From assembly GCA_947630455.1 (NCBI GenBank), contig CANRHP010000014.1, positions 1 to 34,108 on the forward strand: DNA of 34,108 bases, read 5' to 3'. The translations under genes were made by a program, and so were the position numbers. This stretch comes from an uncultured Clostridia bacterium (lineage in GTDB: Bacteria; Bacillota; Clostridia; Christensenellales; CAG-314). Below the pieces are notes generated by a model that worked only from the letters and a program-made list of their open reading frames with translations, was not told where the DNA came from and made no database searches. The number at the start of each line of letters is the position of its first letter. Position 1 is the stretch's first letter. This document shows positions 25,810 through 34,108 of this stretch, one piece after another.

Positions 25810-27468
25810 TCAACCTTCCGCGTCGGTACTGTGTGTACGAACCGTGTGACGCGCAACACGTTTGATCCGCAATATGAGAAATACCACAGCAACAGCCACA
25901 GCGACAGCAAGCATCGTCCAACCCAACAGAGGTAAGGCATTGACACCTGCCGAACGGGAGTAGTTCCAGGCGGTAACAACGTCGTGATTTTTATCGCCGA
26001 AATCTCTCATCACACCCAAACTGTCTATATTGCGATAGTTGTCCGCATTGAGCGCGGCACTTTCAAAAGGATATCTCCAATTGCTGCCGCTTATCTCATC
26101 GTAACTGACAATATCGCCTTCCTCGTTTTCGTAGCTGTTGTGGAAGAAATAAAGCTCAAATTCCTCCCAATCGGCAAAATCACATTCATCTTGAGCAATG
26201 GGATTGCCGTCCTCATCCACAGCATCCCACAGCTCGGGTGCATAGACATTGTAGCCTTCGGCAAGTACCGCGCGCGCATCGTCATCTTGCTTTATCACAT
26301 CCGATTTTACGGAGGCAGAGTATCCTATCTCAAGCAGGTTTGCCGCTGCCACATCCGGACGGTTGAGATAATTGATGAAAAGCTTGATAGCGTCCAGATG
26401 CTCGGGATTGTGAGTTTTGGGCACTACCCAACCGTCAAACCAAATATTGCCTGTACTGTGAGGCACGTAGTAAGCCAATTCATAGTCGCCGTCCTCGCCG
26501 AGCTCGTCATTCCAGCTTTCCTCCACGGCATACATAGCGTCGCCGCTCCAGGCAAGGTCGACATACGCGTTTCCTGTGAGCAAATCGTCTTTGCCGAAAT
26601 CCACCTCATAGCCAAACAGTTGACTTTTTTGATTTGTGAGCACCTGTTTGACGCAATCCAACAGCTGATCGTCAACAGCATTGATAAGCTCGCCAACAGG
26701 CATTTCCGTGTAGTAAACGCCGTCCTTATTTTTCAATCCGTCAAGACGACCGCTTTCCAACAGATAGAATACCGTTGCCGCATAGCTGTCTCGAATACTG
26801 TCTTTCATCAATATACTGCCGGTTAGTCCCTCGCTGAGCAGCTCTCCCGCGCCGTTATCATTGAATAGAATACCCCAATTGGCACGGTTGAGGATCTCCT
26901 CATCGTAGATTCCAAGATCCATAAATGCATATTTATTGTAGAGCACACCCAACGTTCCGTACATATACGGTACAAAAAAATCCACCATACTGACCGGCTC
27001 CGCCTTGCCCTCGACATTGATATTGCCAAAGGTCGCGCTTACCTTGTCGATAATGCCCGGCTCTACGTTGTCACTGTTGTGCTCATATATGTCCTTATTG
27101 ACGTTGACGGAGAAGCTCGCCGTGTACTGCTCCTCATCAAAATAATGCATTGGCACAAGCATATCCATTTCGATAAGCTTTTGTATCGCATATTCACTGG
27201 GACACACCACATCTACATTGCTGTCTCCCTTGGTAAGACGAGTCAGCATAGTTTCGTTAGTATCAAATGTAACGTAGGTTATGTCGATATTTTTACCCGT
27301 GACCTCTTTATAATAATTTTTAAAGTCGGTCAGCTTGTCGTCAAAAATGTAATCCGCCCAGTTATAAATTACCAAGCTGTCTTTTTCCTCGGTGTCACAG
27401 GCGGCAAAGGTAGCCAAAACAAGGCACGCAAGCAGCAAAATTGCCACTGCGGAAACAAATTTTTTCAT
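25810..27468 (-). CDS. potD: Spermidine/putrescine ABC transporter substrate-binding lipoprotein with C-terminal TM segment
   Basis: LATFAAC lipobox, LVIYNWADYIFDDKLTDFKNYYKEVTGKNIDITYVTFDTNETMLTRL; C-terminal WTMLAVAVAVAVVFLILRIKR. Start at 27468 (AAGGAGG-TAAAGAA-ATG). Confidence 0.9.
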   Translation of the reverse strand: MKKFVSAVAILLLACLVLATFAACDTEEKDSLVIYNWADYIFDDKLTDFKNYYKEVTGKNIDITYVTFDTNETMLTRLTKGDSNVDVVCPSEYAIQKLIEMDMLVPMHYFDEEQYTASFSVNVNKDIYEHNSDNVEPGIIDKVSATFGNINVEGKAEPVSMVDFFVPYMYGTLGVLYNKYAFMDLGIYDEEILNRANWGILFNDNGAGELLSEGLTGSILMKDSIRDSYAATVFYLLESGRLDGLKNKDGVYYTEMPVGELINAVDDQLLDCVKQVLTNQKSQLFGYEVDFGKDDLLTGNAYVDLAWSGDAMYAVEESWNDELGEDGDYELAYYVPHSTGNIWFDGWVVPKTHNPEHLDAIKLFINYLNRPDVAAANLLEIGYSASVKSDVIKQDDDARAVLAEGYNVYAPELWDAVDEDGNPIAQDECDFADWEEFELYFFHNSYENEEGDIVSYDEISGSNWRYPFESAALNADNYRNIDSLGVMRDFGDKNHDVVTAWNYSRSAGVNALPLLGWTMLAVAVAVAVVFLILRIKRVARHTVRTHSTDAEG

Positions 27469-28280
27469 TTCTTTACCTCCTTTTGCGTGCGCTTGATATT
27501 CATCAGCAGCAGCAACGTAAACATCACTACAAAGAATATGCTGAACACCGCAAACCAAAAAGGCTCCAACGATTTTACGCGCGCATCTTCATAGATATAT
27601 GTGGAAAGCGTTTCAATACCCGTATCGCCCTTGTTGAACTGGGTAATGATAAAGTCGTCGAGACTCAAAGTAAATGCCATTGCAAATCCGCTGACAATAC
27701 CGGGCATGATATAGGGAAACACAACCTTTATCATTGCGGCAAAGGGGTTGGCACCCAGATCCAACGCCGCTTCATACATATTTGGATCCATACGCTGCAA
27801 ACGCGGCAAAATGGACAGCACTACATACGGAGTGCAAAAAGCAACGTGCGAAATAATCAGCCGAGTCATTCCCTGTGGGAAAATTGTCGAAAATGCGGCA
27901 AAAAACACCATAAGGCTTACCGCCATGACAACTTCGCTGTTTATCATTGGCAATTGGTTGACGGTAAGAACAAGCTTTTTTGTTTTGCGACCGAGCGCAT
28001 ATATGCCTATTGTGGAAAAGGCGCCCAAAACGGTTGATATTACGCTTGCGGAAACAGCAAGAATTGCAGTGTTTTTCAGCGCGTCCAACAACCCCGCATT
28101 CTGTTCGGGGTCAAACAACGTCTTGTAGCTATCAAACGTAAAACCGTTTGTAAAGCTGAAACGACTTGTTCCGCTGAAGCTAAACACAATGATAAGGAAT
28201 ATGGGAAGATACAACAGTGCCAGCACTAACCCGAGATAGCCTTCGGCGCAAATGCGCGCCGCGAGATTGCGCTTTTTCAT
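27465..28280 (-). CDS. potC: Spermidine/putrescine ABC transporter permease
   Basis: Multi-TM permease with EAALDLGANPFAAMIKVVFPYIMPGIVSGFAMAFTLSLDDFIIT. Confidence 0.93.
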   Translation of the reverse strand: MKKRNLAARICAEGYLGLVLALLYLPIFLIIVFSFSGTSRFSFTNGFTFDSYKTLFDPEQNAGLLDALKNTAILAVSASVISTVLGAFSTIGIYALGRKTKKLVLTVNQLPMINSEVVMAVSLMVFFAAFSTIFPQGMTRLIISHVAFCTPYVVLSILPRLQRMDPNMYEAALDLGANPFAAMIKVVFPYIMPGIVSGFAMAFTLSLDDFIITQFNKGDTGIETLSTYIYEDARVKSLEPFWFAVFSIFFVVMFTLLLLMNIKRTQKEVKK

Positions 28281-29074
28281 AGTACGCTCGTGACCTCCTC
28301 GTCCTTACTTGTGAGATTGACTATTACATTAGCTACCACTACAAGCACCAACATCACCAAACTCATCACACTGCCCACACCAAAGCTGTTGGTCGTCTTG
28401 GAAAAATGCATATTGATAGCGTCACCGAACAGGAATATCTTGCTGCTGGACAATATTTCCGAAATGGCAAACGTGGAAATTGCGGGGATAAAAGTCATCG
28501 TGATACCGCTTACAATACCTGGTAAAGACAACGGCAAAACGGTTTTCAGAAAAACCGTCATTTTGTCTGCGCCGAGATCTTCTGCCGCCTCAATGTAGCT
28601 ATGGTCAATGCTCACCAGCGTTGTATGCAAGGGCAGTATCATATATGGCAGATAATTGTACACCATTCCGAACAGCACAGTACCCATACCCAGCTGCACG
28701 TCAAGCGCCATAAATATGGCTTTTGTGGATAGCGTTCTGATCAGGAAATTGACCCACATCGGCAGTATAAACAACAGTACCAGCACACGGTTGCTTGCGT
28801 GATATTTTGCCAAAAAATATGCGCAAGGGTAACCTATTACCAAACATATAAGAGTAGTAACCAAACCGATGATCAACGAATTGCCAAGTACCGTCAAACC
28901 GCCGCCGGCATCGGAAAAAAATTCCGCAAAGTTTTGAAAGGTAAACTTGTTGGCGTCATCAAGAAAGGCGTTGATGAGAATTATCACCAGCGGAACAACT
29001 ACAAACAGCAGTAAAAATATCATATAAGGGTAGGCAAAGGCACGCCGTGAAAAGCGAAACTTAAACTTCTTCAT
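28277..29074 (-). CDS. potB: Spermidine/putrescine ABC transporter permease
   Basis: Multi-TM permease with EAAEDLGADKMTVFLKTVLPLSLPGIVSGITMTFIPAISTFAISEIL. Confidence 0.93.
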   Translation of the reverse strand: MKKFKFRFSRRAFAYPYMIFLLLFVVVPLVIILINAFLDDANKFTFQNFAEFFSDAGGGLTVLGNSLIIGLVTTLICLVIGYPCAYFLAKYHASNRVLVLLFILPMWVNFLIRTLSTKAIFMALDVQLGMGTVLFGMVYNYLPYMILPLHTTLVSIDHSYIEAAEDLGADKMTVFLKTVLPLSLPGIVSGITMTFIPAISTFAISEILSSSKIFLFGDAINMHFSKTTNSFGVGSVMSLVMLVLVVVANVIVNLTSKDEEVTSVL

Positions 29075-30515
29075 CCTTTACCTCCTCGATGATCAATTTG
29101 TCGGGGGCAATTTTGATGCCGACGCGGTCTCCTATACTCCACTCATAGTCGTTGTCCACGAAAAAGTCATAGTAGTCGTCGGTGCGCACGATATATTGCC
29201 AATAGCTGCCCTTGTAGATTGCGGAAATTACGGTAGCGCCGATGATGCCGTCCTCCTCGTCGTCGGTAAGCTCAACGTCGTCGAAGTCCACTTTTACGTG
29301 AACCTTGGTATTTTCGGGCAGCTCGGACAGGCATGGGAATTTGCCCTCGCACATATATACGACGTTAGCTTCCCACATTTCGCCGTCCAGCTCGTTGATA
29401 AGACGAGACTTGTGCATAATGTGGAAGTCGAAGGGCTTGATGTATATACCGATTGTTTCGCCCGTCTGCACCTCTACATTGTCGTGGATAACAACCTCGT
29501 TGCGTTCGTCGCCATGCGTCAGCGCCGTTACCTGATAGTGGTCGCCCTTAAACACGCAGCTGAGCACCTCCGCTTCCACAAGACATTGTTTGTCGTCCGT
29601 GGGAACGATTTTTATATCCTCGGGGCGCACAATAACGTCGATCGGCTCGTTGTACTTGAAGCCCTTGTCTACACACTCAAACTTGTGACCGGAAATATCC
29701 ACGCAGCAATCCTTTACCATCGTTCCCGAGAAGATATTAGATTCGCCGATAAAGTCCGCCACAAAGGCGTTGGCAGGCTCGTCGTAGACCTTGGTGGGTG
29801 TACCTATTTGCTGAATTTCGCCGTCCTTCATAACTACTATCGTATCGGACATTGTAAGCGCCTCTTCCTGATCGTGCGTTACGTACACAAAGGTTATGCC
29901 AAGCTGCTTGTGCATTTGCATAAGCTCCAGCTGCATATCCTTGCGCATTTTGAGGTCCAAAGCTCCCAACGGTTCGTCGAGCAGAAGCACCTGCGGTTCG
30001 TTGACAAGGGCGCGCGCAATAGCGACACGCTGTTGTTGTCCGCCGCTAAGACTGTTGACGGCACGATGACCATAGTCTTCCAAATCAACCATTTTGAGGG
30101 CGGCATTTACCTTGTCGGTTATTTCCGCCTTGGTGAGATGACGCATTTTTTGCGTCTTGTTGCCGTTTTTATCGGTTTTGGGCTCGCCGTCGGGAACGGT
30201 TTTCATTTTAAGCCCGAAAGCTATGTTGCCAAACACGTTGAGATGCGGGAAAAGCGCATACTTTTGAAACACGGTGTTGATGTTGCGTTTGTGAGGGGGC
30301 AGCATAGTTATATCTTTCCCGTCGAAAAGAATTGTACCGCTTGTAGGCTGCTCAAAGCCGGCAATCATCCTGAGAGTAGTTGTTTTGCCGCAGCCGCTGG
30401 GACCGAGAAGGGTCACAAACTCGCCGCGACGGATAGTGAGAGAGATGTTTTTGACAACGGGCTTGTCACTGTAACTTTTGCTGACATTTTTGATTTCGAT
30501 AATTTTGTCGTCCAT
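29061..30515 (-). CDS. potA: Spermidine/putrescine ABC transporter ATP-binding protein, long C-terminus
   Basis: Walker A GPSGCGKTTTLRMIAGFEQPTSG, LSGGQQQRVAIARALVNEPQVLLLDEPLGALD; TOBE-like C-terminal region extended by ~100 aa. Confidence 0.95.
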   Translation of the reverse strand: MDDKIIEIKNVSKSYSDKPVVKNISLTIRRGEFVTLLGPSGCGKTTTLRMIAGFEQPTSGTILFDGKDITMLPPHKRNINTVFQKYALFPHLNVFGNIAFGLKMKTVPDGEPKTDKNGNKTQKMRHLTKAEITDKVNAALKMVDLEDYGHRAVNSLSGGQQQRVAIARALVNEPQVLLLDEPLGALDLKMRKDMQLELMQMHKQLGITFVYVTHDQEEALTMSDTIVVMKDGEIQQIGTPTKVYDEPANAFVADFIGESNIFSGTMVKDCCVDISGHKFECVDKGFKYNEPIDVIVRPEDIKIVPTDDKQCLVEAEVLSCVFKGDHYQVTALTHGDERNEVVIHDNVEVQTGETIGIYIKPFDFHIMHKSRLINELDGEMWEANVVYMCEGKFPCLSELPENTKVHVKVDFDDVELTDDEEDGIIGATVISAIYKGSYWQYIVRTDDYYDFFVDNDYEWSIGDRVGIKIAPDKLIIEEVKDEEV

Positions 30516-30524
30516 AGCTGCCTC

Positions 30525-31061
30525 CTAAAAGTTCGACGGGGTAGTAACCCAAAGAACCTTGCTTTCCTCTTTTTTTGTATTTTCTATAAAGTGCTGTCTC
30601 TGACCGTTAAGCGAAAAGGATTCTCCGGCTTTGATGTGATACGTCTCGTCGCCGATATGAAGCTCCACCGCGCCCTGGAGAACATAGCCGAATTCCTCTC
30701 CTTCAAACGGATCACGCAAAGCGCTTTGTTCGCCCTGTGCGAGGGTCAAAACAATGGGTTCCATATGCTTGATCTGCGAATTTGGTATCAGCCATGTGCT
30801 TGTTCCGCTGCCGTTAGCCGACACAAAGTAATCGGACGGGGTGTACACCACCTGCTCCTTGGTGGGCTCCGCAAAAAACTCATACAGAGTAACTCCCAGA
30901 ACATTGAGTATATCCTCGAGCGTAGCAATGGACGGCGAGCACAAATCGTTTTCCAGCTGTGAAATGTAGCCCTTAGTGAGCTCTGTTCGCTGTGCCAGCT
31001 CTTCCTGCGTGAGATCCAATTGCAATCTATATTGCTTGATTTTTCGACCTATTTCGACCAT
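30525..31061 (-). CDS. XRE-family HTH plus cupin regulator (PuuR-like)
   Basis: IGRKIKQYRLQLDLTQEELAQRTELTKGYISQLENDLCSPSIATLEDILNVLGV and a cupin (PFEGEEFGYVLQGAVELHIGDETYHIKAGESFSLNGQRQHFIEN). Start at 31061. Confidence 0.92.
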   Translation of the reverse strand: MVEIGRKIKQYRLQLDLTQEELAQRTELTKGYISQLENDLCSPSIATLEDILNVLGVTLYEFFAEPTKEQVVYTPSDYFVSANGSGTSTWLIPNSQIKHMEPIVLTLAQGEQSALRDPFEGEEFGYVLQGAVELHIGDETYHIKAGESFSLNGQRQHFIENTKKEESKVLWVTTPSNF

Positions 31062-31173
31062 ATACGACACTCCGACATAAAAAAATACCCTTTGGCTAAC
31101 CAAACCTTATTTACTGTACTGCCGTATTTCACAGCGCAAGCACGACGGCTTGCATATACGAAAATAAATTTGT

Positions 31174-31187
31174 TTGCCAATGGGCAA
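31174..31187. promoter_or_regulatory. Palindromic operator candidate at the expected pot transcription start
   Basis: TTGCC-AATG-GGCAA immediately downstream of the -10. Confidence 0.5.
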
Positions 31188-31194
31188 CGTAAAC

Positions 31195-31223
31195 AGTATA
31201 CAACTGCGATTAAGTTATGTCAA
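31195..31223 (-). promoter_or_regulatory. Sigma-A-type promoter of the regulator-pot operon
   Basis: Minus strand TTGACA-17 nt-TATACT. Confidence 0.85.
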
Positions 31224-31317
31224 ACAATTTGATTAAAATTGCTAAACTTTTTTTACTATTGCTAAGATTTTTGTTTAGTATCAAAAGCATTTACCGCGTT
31301 TTGTTGTATGAAACGCG

Positions 31318-32586
31318 TCAAAGTATGGTTGTGCCGACAGATCTCGGCTTCAGAGAGTACACTTTGTCGACACCGTACTTGGCTGTTGCGGCAGAAAGAA
31401 AAGACGTCAAACAAGCATGCGGAACAACGCAAAGAACCGTACCGGCAAAGCCGCCGCCGTGTACACGCGCGCCGCAAGGGCAAACGCTGTGAGCAAAGTC
31501 TATGATATCCGCAATAGCAGTATCGTGTTCGTCTACGGCACAATTTTTGAGTTGAGTGAGACTGCTTTCGCCCGAAGCGTTGATAAGTGAAATGACATCG
31601 GACAGATAGGTTTGGCTCTTGTCAGACAATTTTGGAGTGCAGTGAGCGCCTCTATCCGCTTGACCGATAAGCAATTCGCTCATTTGCTCGACCCTGCTAA
31701 GCTCGTCGAAAAAGTGCTTGGCACGCAAGGTCTGCCTGACGCCGACAGCATGCGCAGCTTCTTCGTACCTTTCAAAAAATTCGATAGGGTCTACTTCTAT
31801 CAGGCGTTTTTTGCCAAAGTACCCTGCAACCGCCTGCATATCTGCTGGAATGGCCGCATACAAATCGGACAATTGCGAATGGCTTTTTCCCGTGTTGATA
31901 AGCACCAAGGATGCGCCGTAGAGATCTGTTTGCAGTTTTTCATAGCGCAGTCCGTCGGAAAAATCCAACCGTACCGTACCGCCGATAGCGATCACACTTT
32001 GATCAAGCAAGCCGCACGGCTTGCCAAAATATACGTTTTCCGCAAACTGTCCCGCACGAGCCAATATATCCTCGGGAATACAGTCGTCGTTGAAAAGAGC
32101 GGATATTATCCTGCCCACCAACAGCTCAAAAGCGGCGCTGCTGCTCACTCCCGCACCGGTGGGAATTACGGAATCGGTGTAGGCGTCAAAGCCGCCGACA
32201 CGAAAACCCTGCTTGCGAAGATATTTCACCATACCCTTTACCAAGCCGGCACTTCGCTCACAGGGAGCGTCGTCATTTACGGAAATACGAATGGTTTGAC
32301 GGTTTTTAGCAGCAATGCGTATCACATCGGCAGAGTTGGCACGAAACGCCGCGATAATGTCTATGTTTACCGTGCAAGCAAGCACTTTGCCGCCGTTGTG
32401 ATCCAAATGGTTGCCTATCAGCTCCACTCGCCCGGGAGAGCTGCACAACAATGCCGAACCGTAACCGAATTGTCGTCTAAATTTTGCCAATACATCGGCA
32501 TAACGGTTGAGATCGGCTATTTTTTTGTAGCTGTAAAGTTGATCGAGATATGGCAATACCTCGTTTGCGAAAGAAAAAAATTGCAT
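31318..32586 (-). CDS. galK: Galactokinase
   Basis: SSPGRVELIGNHLDHNGGKVLACTVN, PTGAGVSSSAAFELLVG, CGLLDQSVIAIGG, CGARVHGGGFAGTVLCVV. Confidence 0.93.
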   Translation of the reverse strand: MQFFSFANEVLPYLDQLYSYKKIADLNRYADVLAKFRRQFGYGSALLCSSPGRVELIGNHLDHNGGKVLACTVNIDIIAAFRANSADVIRIAAKNRQTIRISVNDDAPCERSAGLVKGMVKYLRKQGFRVGGFDAYTDSVIPTGAGVSSSAAFELLVGRIISALFNDDCIPEDILARAGQFAENVYFGKPCGLLDQSVIAIGGTVRLDFSDGLRYEKLQTDLYGASLVLINTGKSHSQLSDLYAAIPADMQAVAGYFGKKRLIEVDPIEFFERYEEAAHAVGVRQTLRAKHFFDELSRVEQMSELLIGQADRGAHCTPKLSDKSQTYLSDVISLINASGESSLTQLKNCAVDEHDTAIADIIDFAHSVCPCGARVHGGGFAGTVLCVVPHACLTSFLSAATAKYGVDKVYSLKPRSVGTTIL

Positions 32587-32646
32587 AAATTCAAATAGAT
32601 ATCGCAGGTGATAAGATATGAAAATTTTACCGTTTGATACGTTTAC

Positions 32647-32675
32647 ATTTTACACTTTTTTTTACGCAAAATCAA
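32647..32675 (-). promoter_or_regulatory. Putative galK promoter
   Basis: Minus strand TTGATT-17 nt-TAAAAT. Confidence 0.65.
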
Positions 32676-32676
32676 C

Positions 32677-32731
32677 AACTTGCAGCGAATTTGACAATCG
32701 TTGCGACAAAACTTACAGCGAATTTGACAAT
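32677..32731. repeat. Two direct repeats just upstream of the galK -35
   Basis: aacttgcagcgaatttgacaat (32677-32698) and aacttacagcgaatttgacaat (32710-32731), 33-bp period. Confidence 0.85.
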
Positions 32732-32755
32732 GTGAGTGGTTGCGAGACAAGCAAA

Positions 32756-32785
32756 GGGCTCCCAAATTGGGAGCCCCTCGTTTTT
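32756..32785. terminator. Terminator-like palindrome between galK and the right-edge gene
   Basis: GGGCTCCCAA-A-TTGGGAGCCC followed by CTCGTTTTT on the plus strand and TTTGC on the minus strand. Confidence 0.75.
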
Positions 32786-32865
32786 ACTGTGACAATTTTA
32801 CGCGGCGCGTAATGTGAACACATAGGCGCACAAATCAATGCGCACAACGCGTATCTGTTGAATGG

Positions 32866-34108
32866 TTACGCTTCCACGTAAGTGATAACAACCTTAGCAA
32901 TCTGTCCGTTTTTACCAGAAGTACACTGAGAAATATTGAAGAAACACATTCCATCAGCTTCGTCGGCGGTTACTGTGATAACAACATTTTCCGAGTTGTT
33001 ACCACTTACAGCATCTTCAGACGTTTGATGTTCAAGCAACGATGTAGAAGAAAGTTTTACTGCATACTTTGCAGTACCGGCAGATCCTTTGGGTACGGTA
33101 ACTTCTATCTTGGTTATTGCACCCTTGACAGCCTCTGTGTTTGCAACGTACGCACTTCCTCCGTTCAAAAACAAGTATTTATATTCCGAGGCGCTTGTTG
33201 ATGCTTTTTGTTTCGTTGCACCAAAACTTTGGAATTTCAATTTAGTGACGTCATCACCAAACTCAAACTGTTTTTGAACATTCGTCTCGTATCCCAGAAT
33301 ACTCGGCAACCCTGTTTTATCATTTGTGAAATCAAGAGTTATCGTTTTTGTCGTTTTTTCGCTCTCAGATGCAAGTGTTACAACTAACTTGTTAGGACCC
33401 GCTGCAACAGTGACTTTGAAGGTTTTTCCGTCAGATTCCGCCTTTATAACCTCATCGTTAAATTTCACTTCAACGATTTTCATCCCTGCATTGACCGTTA
33501 CGGTTACGGTAACTTCGTCACCGTAAATGAAGCCGCTTTCTTTGGAAAGAGATACGCTTCCTTTATCCGCGTCAATTTCAGTCTTGATTTCATATGTGAT
33601 GTTAGCTTTTACTTCCTCTCTGGAAATAAAGTACGCTTTCAATTCTCCGCCGTAACCACTTTCCCAAACGCCACCGACTTTGATTTTATCGCCGGGTTGC
33701 ATTTGCGTAAGCAAGTCTTGATATTTTTGAGGATTGGTGAAAGTATACTTTTGCGTTCTGCTATCCCATACGCATGCCGAAACACTGTCTGCAAGTCCAT
33801 AGATAACAATGCTCTTGCCGGTTTCGGGGTCAACGAGCAAGCCGTTGCCATATTTGTCGTCGGAGCTGCCCGTGGGCACCCAAACTCCCTCAAGTTCATA
33901 AATTGCAAGATATCCTGCTGTGGGCTTTTGATCACCGAGGAATTGCTCGATGGTTAGTCCTGTGATATGCTGGGGTTCTACATCTTCGTCACCGCCGGGG
34001 TCAGTTCCACCGCCAATTTCACCGTTGTAGGTGCCAAGATACAGCAGGTAGTTGCTGCCAACATTATCGTACACAGTAGCGCTCACAGTGTCGTGTGTTG
34101 CACTTTTT
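32866..34108 (-). CDS. Partial secreted/cell-surface protein with OB-fold-like and Ig-like regions (5' end beyond the window)
   Basis: Frame stays open to the window edge (KSATHDTVSATVYDNVGS...); TIEQFL...AIYELEGVWV...GNGLLVDPETGKSIVIYGL..., VTVTVNAGMKIVEVKFNDEVI. Confidence 0.75.
   Translation of the reverse strand, partial: KSATHDTVSATVYDNVGSNYLLYLGTYNGEIGGGTDPGGDEDVEPQHITGLTIEQFLGDQKPTAGYLAIYELEGVWVPTGSSDDKYGNGLLVDPETGKSIVIYGLADSVSACVWDSRTQKYTFTNPQKYQDLLTQMQPGDKIKVGGVWESGYGGELKAYFISREEVKANITYEIKTEIDADKGSVSLSKESGFIYGDEVTVTVTVNAGMKIVEVKFNDEVIKAESDGKTFKVTVAAGPNKLVVTLASESEKTTKTITLDFTNDKTGLPSILGYETNVQKQFEFGDDVTKLKFQSFGATKQKASTSASEYKYLFLNGGSAYVANTEAVKGAITKIEVTVPKGSAGTAKYAVKLSSTSLLEHQTSEDAVSGNNSENVVITVTADEADGMCFFNISQCTSGKNGQIAKVVITYVEA

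Noticed and set aside
29196-30962. 588-aa plus-strand ORF
   Set aside because: Antisense to potA and the PuuR-like regulator, which have unambiguous motifs; a consequence of codon usage.
31612-32598. 328-aa plus-strand ORF
   Set aside because: Antisense to galK.
32618-32812. 64-aa plus-strand ORF
   Set aside because: Runs through the galK promoter, the phased repeats and the terminator palindrome; noncoding explanation fits better.

Overview
34.1 kb bacterial chromosomal window, Bacillota/Clostridia-like in gene content and signals (an inference; no rRNA or other taxonomic marker was seen). Most genes are on the minus strand. From left to right: the 3' end of trmB (+); a degenerate-to-conserved 115-bp repeat array abutting the stop codon of a GyrA/ParC-family gene; a gyrB/parE partner with a probable TTG start; an alpha/beta hydrolase; murG (+); a locus of BspA-like leucine-rich-repeat (LRR) surface proteins with a truncated paralog and duplicated structured leader RNAs; a WYL regulator with palindromic operators and a small divergent ORF; an operon of hydrolase, membrane-fused MurF-like ligase and Ddl; tsaE-tsaB-rimI; an FMN riboswitch with an ECF riboflavin transporter gene; a serine-palmitoyltransferase-like gene coupled to an SDR gene; pfkA coupled to a GH20 hexosaminidase; a PuuR-like regulator with potABCD; galK; and a partial secreted/Ig-like protein at the right edge. 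The strongest candidate for something undescribed is a pair of ~160-nt leader-type RNAs (12187-12381 and 12479-12672). Each has a consensus promoter, a ~27-29 bp closing stem, an apical-loop motif repeated in the loop of an intrinsic terminator, and a linker complementary to both. The stems and the motif differ in sequence between the two copies but keep their pairing. No tRNA, rRNA, CRISPR array or transposase was recognised.
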